A program made the position numbers and the translations under genes. Below, one piece after another: positions 25,659 to 33,036 of a stretch of DNA of 38,257 nucleotides. Under the pieces are notes generated by a model. The model saw nothing but the letters and a program-made list of their open reading frames with translations. It ran no database searches and was not told the origin of the DNA. Source of the DNA: Hyphomicrobiales bacterium (lineage in GTDB: Bacteria > Pseudomonadota > Alphaproteobacteria > Rhizobiales > Methyloligellaceae); contig JAJFHO010000173.1 in assembly GCA_021775575.1 (NCBI GenBank), positions 1-38,257 on the forward strand, given 5' to 3'. How positions within the stretch are numbered: position 1 is the first letter of the stretch; every line of letters begins with the position of its first letter.

Positions 25659-25803
25659 GTTCCATGACCTGTTTTCGCGGCGGCTATTTGCCGCCATGTG
25701 ACGTGCCCTGCCAATGCGGCATCATGGCCTCTTGTAACCGGGCAGGCGAGAGCGAATCTTGCGCCCGCCGCAACGAATTGCGGGAATGCGCGCTGGAGAT
25801 GTA

Positions 25804-26868
25804 ATGAGCGAAGCAATTGCGATACCGGTGAGGGACGCAGGCGCCGAACGGGCGATCCGCTGGTGGCTTTACGGTCTGTGTCTTCTCATATTTGCGATGA
25901 TCCTGGTGGGCGGCGCGACGCGGCTGACCGACTCCGGTCTGTCGATCACCGAATGGAAACCGATCCTTGGCGCTTTGCCGCCATTGAGCGATGCGGACTG
26001 GCAGGATGCCTTCGCCAAATACCAGCAGATTCCCGAATATCAGGTCATCAACAAGGGTATGAGCCTGGCCGAGTTCAAATATATTTTCTGGTGGGAATGG
26101 GGGCACCGGTTCCTCGGCCGCTTTATCGGATTTGCCTTCCTTTTGCCATTCCTGTTTTTCTGGCTCAAAGGCTGGGTTACGAAAGCCCTTATGCCGAAGC
26201 TGCTCGCCATGTTCGTTCTCGGCGGGCTCCAGGGTGCGCTTGGCTGGTACATGGTCGCCAGTGGCCTCGTCGAGCGCGTCGATGTCAGCCAGTATCGGCT
26301 GGCCGCGCATCTGAGCGCCGCGATGCTTATTTTCGGCTTTATTTTCTGGGTCGCGCTCGGACTGCGGGAGACGCCGCGCGATAACGCTCGAACGGGCAGG
26401 GGGTTGCCGGTTTCCGCTGCCGCACTGACGGTGGTGATTTTCCTCCAGGTTGCGCTCGGTGCCTTTGTCGCCGGGCTCGACGCCGGCATGGGCTACAATA
26501 CATGGCCTCTGATGGACGGCGCATTTGTGCCCGACGGGCTGGCTGCGATGTCGCCCTGGTATCTCAACCTGTTTGAGAATGCGCTGACCGTGCAGTTCGA
26601 CCACAGAATCCTCGCCTATGTCATCCTGGTCTGGACACAGCTCCATGCCGCCCTGGCCTTTTCCCGCGCGGGCGGGGGCGCGGTGGCTCTGACAGCGGGC
26701 CTTCTTGCCCTCGTCACCCTCGTCCAGCTTGCGCTTGGCGTGTGGACATTGCTGGCGGAAGTGCCGCTCTCGCTCGGCTTGATCCATCAGGCGGGCGCGG
26801 TCGTCCTGTTCGCAATTGCGCTTTTTCACCTGCACCAATTAACCGGGGCGAACCGCGGACGCGTCTGA
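25804..26868 (+). CDS. ctaA: Heme A synthase, COX15/CtaA type
   Basis: This 354-residue inner-membrane enzyme converts heme O to heme A for cytochrome c oxidase. Eight hydrophobic segments are visible. The four conserved heme-ligand histidines are His101 (WEWGHRFLGR), His169 (LAAHLSAA), His267 (QFDHRILAY) and His328 (LIHQAGAV). The N-terminal motif GGATRLTDSGLSITEWKP is diagnostic of the family. ATG 25804 has GGAG about 6 bases upstream, and an in-frame GTG region further upstream is rejected. It ends 12 bases from the convergent metY. No cytochrome oxidase genes are next to it. Confidence 0.95.
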   Translation: MSEAIAIPVRDAGAERAIRWWLYGLCLLIFAMILVGGATRLTDSGLSITEWKPILGALPPLSDADWQDAFAKYQQIPEYQVINKGMSLAEFKYIFWWEWGHRFLGRFIGFAFLLPFLFFWLKGWVTKALMPKLLAMFVLGGLQGALGWYMVASGLVERVDVSQYRLAAHLSAAMLIFGFIFWVALGLRETPRDNARTGRGLPVSAAALTVVIFLQVALGAFVAGLDAGMGYNTWPLMDGAFVPDGLAAMSPWYLNLFENALTVQFDHRILAYVILVWTQLHAALAFSRAGGGAVALTAGLLALVTLVQLALGVWTLLAEVPLSLGLIHQAGAVVLFAIALFHLHQLTGANRGRV

Positions 26869-26880
26869 CACTGCCGGCGC

Positions 26881-28167
26881 TCAGGCCTGTTCCAGCGCCT
26901 GTTCCAGATCGGCGATTATATCGTCCTTGTCCTCTATGCCGATCGACAGGCGTACGACATCGTCGCCGGCGCCGGCCGCCTTGCGCTCGTCGCTGGTGAG
27001 CTGGCTGTGCGTCGTGGAGGCCGGATGGATGATGAGGCTGCGGGTGTCGCCGATATTGGCCAGATGGCTGAACAGATTGACGTTGCTGACCAGCGCGACG
27101 CCTGAATCATAGCCGCCCTTCAGACCGAAGGTGAACACCGACCCCGCGCCCCTCGGGAGGTATTTCCCGGCCAGCTTGTTGTAGGCATTTCCCTTCAGGC
27201 CCGCATAGCTGACCCAATCGACCTTGTCGTGGCTGTCCAGCCATTCGGCGACGCTGAGCGCGTTGTCGCAATGGCGCTGCATACGCAGGGGCAGCGTCTC
27301 GATGCCGTTGAGAATGAGGAAGGCGTTGAAGGGCGAAATGCAGGGGCCGAGATCGCGCAGCCCAAGCATCCGGCAGGCGATGGAGAAGGAAAAGTCGCCG
27401 AAGGTCTCCGCCATCCGGATACCGTTATAGCTGGGGCAGGGCTCCGACAGGGTCGGATATTTGCCGCTGGCGAGCCAGTCAAAGGTACCGCAATCGACGA
27501 TGATGCCGCCGAGCGAATTGCCCTGTCCGCCGAGAAATTTTGTGAGCGAATGCACAATGATGTTGGCGCCATGCTCTTTCGGGCGGCACAGATAGGGCGT
27601 TGCGAGGGTGTTGTCGACAATCAGCGGCACGCCGGCTTTTTTGGCGATTTTCGCTATCGCCTCGATGTCGACGACGACACCGCCCGGATTGGCGAGCGAC
27701 TCGATGAAGATCGCCTTGACCTTGTCGTTCAGCGCCGCCTCGAAGCTTTCCGGTTTGGTGGCGTCGGCCCAGATCACATGCCAGTCGAATTTCTTGAAAG
27801 CATGATTGAACTGGTTGACCGAGCCGCCATAAAGCTGCCGGCCGGCCAGGAAATGATCGCCGGGCTCCAGAAGCGTATGAAAGACAATACTCTGGGCGGC
27901 ATGGCCCGAGGCGGTGGCGAGCGCCGCGGTGCCATCTTCGAGCGCCGCGACGCGCTCCTCCAGTACCGCTTGCGTGGGGTTCGTGATGCGGGTGTAGACA
28001 TTCCCGAAGGCTTCAAGCGCGAACAGCGACGCGGCATGTTCGACGTCGTCGAAAACATAGGAAGACGTTTGATAGATCGGCGTCGCGCGCGCTCCCGTTG
28101 CCGGGTCGGGCTGCGCTCCGGCGTGAATGGCGAGCGTGTTGAAGGCGGGATAGGGGGGCTCTGTCAT
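26881..28167 (-). CDS. metY: O-acetylhomoserine aminocarboxypropyltransferase (sulfhydrylase)
   Basis: This 428-residue PLP enzyme of the Cys/Met metabolism family makes homocysteine (or methionine) from O-acetylhomoserine and a sulfide. The PLP lysine is Lys210 in VHSLTKFLGGQG. Upstream are the substrate-loop motif YTRITNPTQAVLEER and the PLP-phosphate motif TASGHAAQ. Length and motifs favour MetY over the shorter cystathionine gamma-synthase or MetZ. AGGGAC lies about 6 bases before ATG 28167. It lies downstream of a CoA-binding-protein gene on the same strand (48-base gap). A homoserine dehydrogenase that feeds this pathway is elsewhere in the window. Confidence 0.92.
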   Translation of the reverse strand: MTEPPYPAFNTLAIHAGAQPDPATGARATPIYQTSSYVFDDVEHAASLFALEAFGNVYTRITNPTQAVLEERVAALEDGTAALATASGHAAQSIVFHTLLEPGDHFLAGRQLYGGSVNQFNHAFKKFDWHVIWADATKPESFEAALNDKVKAIFIESLANPGGVVVDIEAIAKIAKKAGVPLIVDNTLATPYLCRPKEHGANIIVHSLTKFLGGQGNSLGGIIVDCGTFDWLASGKYPTLSEPCPSYNGIRMAETFGDFSFSIACRMLGLRDLGPCISPFNAFLILNGIETLPLRMQRHCDNALSVAEWLDSHDKVDWVSYAGLKGNAYNKLAGKYLPRGAGSVFTFGLKGGYDSGVALVSNVNLFSHLANIGDTRSLIIHPASTTHSQLTSDERKAAGAGDDVVRLSIGIEDKDDIIADLEQALEQA

Positions 28168-28215
28168 CTTTGTCCCTTGATGTTCCGTTGCTGCTGATCC
28201 GCCGCAAAAGAAGAG

Positions 28216-28734
28216 TTAGTCGCCGCGGATAACACGATGCTGAATGCCCTTGGACGCAAGCATCGGCCGTCGGCTGGAGATTGTGCGGGAATTAACGCCG
28301 GCCCAGCCGATTTCACCGGAGAGACGGCCATATTCGATTTTCGGGCACCGGTTCATGACAACCTCAAGGCCGGCTTCCTCGGCAAGACGCGCCGCGTCGT
28401 CGTTGCGTACGCCGAGTTGCATCCAAACAACCTTGGCGCCGATTTCGATCGCTTCCTTCGCAATTTCGAGCGCCGCCTCGGAATTCCGGAAAATATCGAC
28501 CACATCGACCGCCTCGGCAATGTCGGCGAGGGAGGCATAGACCGTCTCGCCGAGAATTTCCTTTCCGCTATGCCCGGGGTTGACCGGGATCACACGGAAA
28601 CCCTTGTCCTGGAGATATTTCATCGCAAAATAGCTGGGGCGTATCTTTTTCGGGCTGGCTCCCACGAAGGCGAATGTCTTGTGGGTTGTCAGGAGGCGGC
28701 GAATATAGCGGTCACTATATTGGTCGTGTTTCAT
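28216..28734 (-). CDS. YccU-type CoA-binding domain protein
   Basis: This 172-residue cytoplasmic protein has one CoA-binding Rossmann domain: KTFAFVGASPKKIRPSYFAMKYL at the first strand and loop, then GFRVIPVNPGHSG, YASLADI and VVWMQLGV. The family (YccU) resembles the CoA-binding part of succinyl-CoA synthetase alpha but lacks the catalytic domains; its role is unclear. The tail contains MNRCPKIEYGRL, conserved in the family. ATG 28734 is chosen because homology starts there; the open frame upstream overlaps the hydratase gene. It lies between that gene and metY, all on the minus strand, so the three may be cotranscribed. Confidence 0.87.
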   Translation of the reverse strand: MKHDQYSDRYIRRLLTTHKTFAFVGASPKKIRPSYFAMKYLQDKGFRVIPVNPGHSGKEILGETVYASLADIAEAVDVVDIFRNSEAALEIAKEAIEIGAKVVWMQLGVRNDDAARLAEEAGLEVVMNRCPKIEYGRLSGEIGWAGVNSRTISSRRPMLASKGIQHRVIRGD

Positions 28735-28759
28735 ATCGTGCCGCGGGTTTCGGCGATCT

Positions 28760-29587
28760 TCAACGGTCAAGCCAGTGCGGGGTGCGCTTTTCGATGAACG
28801 CATCCAGGCCTTCTTCCGCGTCGGCAATCATCATGTTGGCGGCCATGGCGTGCGCCGCCGTCTCGTAAGCCTGCCCCAGCGGTTCCTCGACCTGCCGGTA
28901 AAATGTTTCCTTGCCAATAGTGATTGCGGCGGAGGATTTGGCGGCGATCTTGCCAGCCATGGCCATCGCCTCGTCCAGCACCTTGTCGCGCGCCACGGCG
29001 CGATTGACGAGACCGAAATCAACCGCTTCACGCGCTTCGATCATTTCCCCGAGCAGGAGCATTTCCATCGCCCGCTTGCGCCCGACATTGCGGCTGAGTG
29101 CGACCATGGGCGTGGAACAGAACAGGCCGATATGAACGCCCGGCGTGCAGAATTGCGAGTCGTCGCCCGCGACCGCCAGATCGCATGTCGCGACGAGCTG
29201 ACATCCGGCTGCCGTGGCAGTCCCCGTCACAGCAGCAATAACCGGCTTCGGGCATCGCACGATTGCCTTCATCATGCTGGCGCAAAGATTGAAGATCTTC
29301 TCGAAATAACCGAGCCCGCCGTCGGGATCGCCGCGATGCGCGGACAACTCCTTGATATCATGCCCGGAGGAAAACACCGGGCCGTTCGCGGCGATGACGA
29401 TGGCCTTGACCTCCCGCGACCGCGCGGCATCTGAAATCTTTTCGAAAAGGGCCTCGATCAATGTCTCGCAGAGACAGTTGCGGGCCTCCGGCCTGTTCAG
29501 CGTAAGGAGATTGATACCGTCCTGTTTCTCGCACAACAGGACGCTCTCATTGGCCTGGAGCGTGGCGCTTGTAGTGCTGTCATTCAT
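28760..29587 (-). CDS. ECHDC3-like enoyl-CoA hydratase family protein
   Basis: This 275-residue crotonase-fold protein has the acyl-CoA-binding and oxyanion segments LTLNRPEARNCL and VFSSGHDIKEL, and TAAGCQLVATCDLAVAGDD followed by GVHIGLFCSTP. The two catalytic glutamates of standard hydratases (Glu144 and Glu164 in rat) are replaced by Gln130 and Gly150. The whole central block closely resembles human ECHDC3, which has the same changes. It is therefore unlikely to be a classical enoyl-CoA hydratase; another CoA-linked activity is possible. It starts the minus-strand series that continues to the CoA-binding protein and metY. Confidence 0.88.
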   Translation of the reverse strand: MNDSTTSATLQANESVLLCEKQDGINLLTLNRPEARNCLCETLIEALFEKISDAARSREVKAIVIAANGPVFSSGHDIKELSAHRGDPDGGLGYFEKIFNLCASMMKAIVRCPKPVIAAVTGTATAAGCQLVATCDLAVAGDDSQFCTPGVHIGLFCSTPMVALSRNVGRKRAMEMLLLGEMIEAREAVDFGLVNRAVARDKVLDEAMAMAGKIAAKSSAAITIGKETFYRQVEEPLGQAYETAAHAMAANMMIADAEEGLDAFIEKRTPHWLDR

Positions 29588-29634
29588 CGGTGTCGCATGG
29601 GTCCGCGTTGAGATGCCGCCAGCATAGCGAAACC

Positions 29635-30216
29635 CTAGTCTGAGTCCATGACAGCGGCGATTTCGCTCTGCATTTCCCTTGCGATCGCCAGGTTTCCGGG
29701 CAGAGGTTCATATTGTTTCAAACGGCCGAGCTGCTGGGTCACCAATTCTTCCATTTGCTTTTTCTGCGCGTCGGAAAGGCGGGAATTGTCGCGGATGGAG
29801 GCGAGTGCCTTCTCGGCCTGGCCGCCAAGCTGCTGCGGGGTCTTGCCGGACTTCACAAAACCGTAGGCGAGGGCGACCGAGCGCGCCACGTCGAGCCATT
29901 TTGGGAAACTGGCAAAACCGTGCGAAGAAAGAACGCTTTCCATCTCCGCGCGGGCGGCCTGATGCTGCATGTATCCAGAAAGGGCCGCCATCGGCCCCTT
30001 GCCCGCGTCAACCGCCTTGGGATTGTCCTTTTCGTATTTCTTTCCGAGCGCTTTCAGTTCCGGATAGGATGCCAGAAACCGGGAGACTTTGCTCTTGTCG
30101 AGGGGGACCTGCTGGATCTGGGGTTGATCCGCGGCGGCCGCTGTCGCGGTCGCGGTCAGGGGCGCCACCGCCGTGGTGGCGATTGCGGCGGCGAACAGGC
30201 AATGACGAAGAAGCAT
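29635..30216 (-). CDS. Secreted protein of unknown function
   Basis: I do not recognise the family. The 193-residue product has a Sec-type signal peptide (MLLRHCLFAAAIATTAVAPL, cleavage near ATA-AAA). The rest is an alpha-helical, Lys/Ala/Gln-rich mature part with segments such as SRFLASYPELKALGKKYEKD, then MQHQAARAEMESVL and LSDAQKKQMEELV. No cysteines remain after the signal and there is no membrane anchor, so it is probably periplasmic. AGAGGG lies about 10 bases before ATG 30216. It is divergent from the thioesterase gene, with 139 bases between starts. The frame remains open upstream to 30357 but lacks coding character. Confidence 0.72.
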   Translation of the reverse strand: MLLRHCLFAAAIATTAVAPLTATATAAAADQPQIQQVPLDKSKVSRFLASYPELKALGKKYEKDNPKAVDAGKGPMAALSGYMQHQAARAEMESVLSSHGFASFPKWLDVARSVALAYGFVKSGKTPQQLGGQAEKALASIRDNSRLSDAQKKQMEELVTQQLGRLKQYEPLPGNLAIAREMQSEIAAVMDSD

Positions 30217-30355
30217 AGGCTTTGGCCCTCTGGTCTGGATGTCGATTAAGGCGGTAAGTTCATATCCGATTTGCACCACAACGGCTATGACCGATAACGC
30301 CGCATTGATTGCCGCCAATGGTGACGACATAAAGACCCCGGGGAGGATTATCGAC

Positions 30356-30829
30356 ATGGCTGAGGACGGTACGTCCGGCAGCAGGGAAACCGGTGAGGGG
30401 CTCGCCCTGCCGGCGGATAAACTTGTTCGCTATCTCGACGAGGTGTTCCCGGAACGCAACATCGCCTGGCCGCCCATTCATATCGAAAGTCTGGAGCCCT
30501 ATGAAGCGCGCCTGCGCATGGAGTTCGACGCCAGCATAGTGCGCCCCGGCGGAACGATTTCCGGTCCGGCGATGTTCATGCTCGCCGATTACGGGATTTA
30601 TGTCGCGATTCTGGGCATGATCGGCGCGGTTCCGCTGGCCGTTACCACCAATCTCACGATGAATTTCCTGCACCGGCCTTTGCAGCGCGACCTGATTGCC
30701 GAGGTAAGGTTGCTCAAGCTCGGCAAACGTCTCGCCGTGGGCGACGCCATGCTGCATTCCGATGGAGCGGATGCCGTCGTGGCTCATGCATCTGGCACCT
30801 ATTCGATCCCTCCTCCGGACAAAAGGTAA
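30356..30829 (+). CDS. PaaI-family (hotdog fold) thioesterase
   Basis: This 157-residue protein has the single hotdog domain typical of PaaI/acyl-CoA thioesterases. A long helix segment, RPGGTISGPAMFMLADYGIYVAILG, carries the family active-site region. Strands VTTNLTMNFLHRPLQRDLIAEVRLLKLGKRLAVGDAML follow. It likely hydrolyses an acyl- or aryl-CoA ester; the substrate is unknown. I chose ATG 30356 because GGGGAGG sits 9 bases upstream, and the 39 extra codons of the open frame have no family similarity. It is the last gene before the rplM promoter region. Confidence 0.83.
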   Translation: MAEDGTSGSRETGEGLALPADKLVRYLDEVFPERNIAWPPIHIESLEPYEARLRMEFDASIVRPGGTISGPAMFMLADYGIYVAILGMIGAVPLAVTTNLTMNFLHRPLQRDLIAEVRLLKLGKRLAVGDAMLHSDGADAVVAHASGTYSIPPPDKR

Positions 30830-30883
30830 TATGATACCTCATCAATAACTATATGGTTTTTTTGCCTTTTCCCAATTTCGCCG

Positions 30884-30912
30884 TTGACGGGCGGCACCGC
30901 AGCCGATAGAAG
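30884..30912 (+). promoter_or_regulatory. Sigma-70-like promoter for rplM-rpsI
   Basis: TTGACG (30884-30889) and TAGAAG (30907-30912) are separated by 17 bases, about 90 bases before the rplM start. The -35 matches consensus at five of six positions and the -10 at four. It is the best promoter match I noticed in the window and is suitably placed for a ribosomal protein operon. Confidence 0.55.
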
Positions 30913-30928
30913 AGCGCGATATTGGCAT

Positions 30929-30962
30929 GTGGCGGATGACGTGAAAACCGACCGCCCGCCAC
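30929..30962 (+). promoter_or_regulatory. Leader stem-loop upstream of rplM
   Basis: GTGGCGG (30929-30935) pairs perfectly with CCGCCAC (30956-30962) over a 20-base loop, in the untranslated leader between the promoter and rplM. L13 is known to repress its own operon in E. coli, so a structured leader could serve here. Structure and role are inferred; the stem is not followed by a T-run. Confidence 0.35.
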
Positions 30963-31002
30963 CTTCACCCGGAATAGCAACAAAGATTGCAGGACTGCGG
31001 CA

Positions 31003-31467
31003 ATGGCCACTTATTCGGCAAAACTCGGCGATATCGAAAAGAAATGGATTCTGATCGATGCCGACAACCTCGTGGTCGGGCGGCTGGCCGCCCTTATCGC
31101 GACGCGTCTGCGCGGCAAGCACAAGGCGATATTCACGCCGCATATGGATTGCGGTGACAATGTAATCGTCGTGAATGCGGACAAGGTAGCGCTGACCGGC
31201 AACAAGCGCGCCAACAAGACATATTACCGGCATACCGGCTATCCGGGCGGCATCAAGAGCCGGACCGCGGGTCAGGTTCTCGATGGCGCCCATCCCGAGC
31301 GGGTTCTGCAAATGGCGGTGCAGCGTATGTTGCCGAGCGGGCCGCTGGGCCGCCGGCAATTGAAGAATCTGCGGGTTTACGCCGGCGCCGATCATCCCCA
31401 TGAAGCGCAGGACCCCGAGAAACTGGATGTCGCCGCGCTGAACGGCAAGAATGCAAGGAGAGCCTGA
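31003..31467 (+). CDS. rplM: 50S ribosomal protein L13
   Basis: The 154-residue product carries the L13 hallmarks: [59 protein letters not shown], and the C-terminal [21 protein letters not shown]13 is an early-assembling large-subunit protein. AGGA lies 8 bases before ATG 31003. It is followed by rpsI after 5 bases, the conserved bacterial pair. The length is normal for alphaproteobacteria. Confidence 0.98.
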   Translation: MATYSAKLGDIEKKWILIDADNLVVGRLAALIATRLRGKHKAIFTPHMDCGDNVIVVNADKVALTGNKRANKTYYRHTGYPGGIKSRTAGQVLDGAHPERVLQMAVQRMLPSGPLGRRQLKNLRVYAGADHPHEAQDPEKLDVAALNGKNARRA

Positions 31468-31472
31468 CGCCA

Positions 31473-31961
31473 ATGGCCGAAGAAGAGACAAAAACCCTCG
31501 AGGATCTCGGCGAATTGACGGGAGTCGAGGCCGCCGAACCGGAAGCGCCGGTATATGAGCAGAAAATCGACGCGCAGGGCCGCTCCTATGCGACGGGCAA
31601 GCGCAAGGACGCCGTCGCCCGGGTATGGCTGAAGCCGGGGCCCGGCAATATCGTCGTCAACGGCAAGGATCATGTTGAATATTTCGCGCGGCCGGTTCTG
31701 CAGATGATCCTGAAGCAGCCGTTGAACGCCGCGGAGCGGGCCGATCAGTATGACATACACTGCACGGTGAAGGGCGGCGGGCTCTCCGGACAGGCCGGTG
31801 CGGTGCGCCACGGTATATCCAAGGCGCTGACCCATTACGAGCCGGAATTGCGGTCGGTCCTGAAGAAGGGCGGCTTCCTGACCCGCGACTCCCGCGTCGT
31901 GGAACGCAAGAAGTACGGCAAGCGCAAGGCGCGACGCAGCTTCCAGTTCTCGAAACGCTAA
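31473..31961 (+). CDS. rpsI: 30S ribosomal protein S9
   Basis: This 162-residue protein has the S9 core: [18 protein letters not shown], then [30 protein letters not shown], and the basic tail [20 protein letters not shown] that reaches the decoding site. An acidic N-terminal extension of about 35 residues (rich in Glu) precedes the core, as in many alphaproteobacterial S9 proteins. Its AGGAG ribosome-binding site lies inside the end of rplM. A strong terminator follows. Confidence 0.98.
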   Translation: MAEEETKTLEDLGELTGVEAAEPEAPVYEQKIDAQGRSYATGKRKDAVARVWLKPGPGNIVVNGKDHVEYFARPVLQMILKQPLNAAERADQYDIHCTVKGGGLSGQAGAVRHGISKALTHYEPELRSVLKKGGFLTRDSRVVERKKYGKRKARRSFQFSKR

Positions 31962-31992
31962 GCCTCACCTTTTGACAGATTGTGTATATGAT

Positions 31993-32028
31993 CGGGCGTC
32001 TCCTGGTGAGACGCCCGTTTTGTTTTGT
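31993..32028 (+). terminator. Intrinsic terminator after rpsI
   Basis: A perfect 10-bp G+C-rich stem (CGGGCGTCTC at 31993-32002, GAGACGCCCG at 32008-32017) with a 5-base loop is followed by TTTTGTTTTG. This is the clearest intrinsic terminator in the window and should end the rplM-rpsI transcript before argC. Confidence 0.9.
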
Positions 32029-32060
32029 GCACCGGTTATTGCCTCGCTGGAGGGGATGAA

Positions 32061-33011
32061 ATGTCCGTCACGGTATTCATAGACGGTGCGGCCGGAACGA
32101 CCGGCCTTCAGATCAAGGAACGTCTCGAGGGCAGCGGCGATATTGCGCTGCTGCGCCTCGATGACGCCGAGCGCAAGGACACCGCGCGCCGGCGCGAGAT
32201 GCTGAACGCGGCCGACTTCGTCATTCTGTGCCTGCCCGACGATTCGGCGCGCGAGGCCGTTGGCCTGATCGAAAATTCCAGGACGCGGGTTATCGACGCG
32301 TCGACGGCTCACCGCACGGCCGATGGCTGGGCCTATGGATTTCCCGAATATGAACCGGGCCAGCGCGCGCTGATCGCCCAATCGAAGCGCGTCGCCAATC
32401 CGGGCTGCTATGCATTGACGTCGATCGCCATTCTGCATCCGCTGATCAAGGCCGATATCCTCAAACCCGACTGGCCGGTCGCCATCAATGCGATATCCGG
32501 CTATTCAGGCGGCGGGAAGGGGCTGATTGCCGCTTTCGAGGATGCCTCCTCGGCCAGCTATACCCAGGCGCCCTTCTACGCCTACGGATTGACGCTTGCG
32601 CACAAGCATCTGCCCGAGATCACGACTTGGGCCGGGCTTTCCCATGCGCCTGTTTTTGTGCCGAGTGTGGGCCGCTTCGCGCAAGGCATGATCGTGCAGG
32701 TGCCCCTGGCGCTTTGGGCGATGGCGGGCAATCCGACGCCGGGCGATGTGCATTCGGCTCTCGCGGCGCATTATGAGGGACAGCGTTTTGTCACCGTGGC
32801 TCCCCTTGAGGAGAGCGCTGCGATGACGCAGCTGCAACCTGAAGCCTTGAACGGCACCAATCAGCTGGCGCTATACGTCTTCGCAAACAAGGAGAACGGC
32901 CAGGCCGTTGTGATGGGGCTGATCGACAATCTCGGCAAGGGCGCCTCCGGCCAGGCGGCGCAGAATCTGAATGTCATGATGGGCGTGCCGGAGGAGACCG
33001 GCCTCGGGTAA
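32061..33011 (+). CDS. argC: N-acetyl-gamma-glutamyl-phosphate reductase, short (type 2) form
   Basis: This 316-residue enzyme reduces N-acetylglutamyl phosphate to the semialdehyde with NADPH in arginine synthesis. Motifs: nucleotide loop FIDGAAGTTGLQI near residues 6-18, catalytic Cys116 in VANPGCYALTS, and later NAISGYSGGGKGLI. It has the shorter length of the type 2 ArgC common in alphaproteobacteria. GGAGGGG lies 8 bases before ATG 32061; the open frame upstream to 32025 crosses the terminator tail and is rejected. It is convergent with phaC, 25 bases away. Confidence 0.95.
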   Translation: MSVTVFIDGAAGTTGLQIKERLEGSGDIALLRLDDAERKDTARRREMLNAADFVILCLPDDSAREAVGLIENSRTRVIDASTAHRTADGWAYGFPEYEPGQRALIAQSKRVANPGCYALTSIAILHPLIKADILKPDWPVAINAISGYSGGGKGLIAAFEDASSASYTQAPFYAYGLTLAHKHLPEITTWAGLSHAPVFVPSVGRFAQGMIVQVPLALWAMAGNPTPGDVHSALAAHYEGQRFVTVAPLEESAAMTQLQPEALNGTNQLALYVFANKENGQAVVMGLIDNLGKGASGQAAQNLNVMMGVPEETGLG

Positions 33012-33036
33012 CGCCGAAATATTCCGTGCCCGCAGG

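Noticed and set aside
25684-26838. Minus-strand open frame (384 codons) opposite heme A synthase
   Set aside because: Highly charged, motif-free complement of a membrane-protein gene with all four heme-ligand histidines.
27229-28197. Plus-strand open frame (322 codons) opposite metY
   Set aside because: Antisense shadow of a PLP enzyme gene; no ribosome-binding site or domain.
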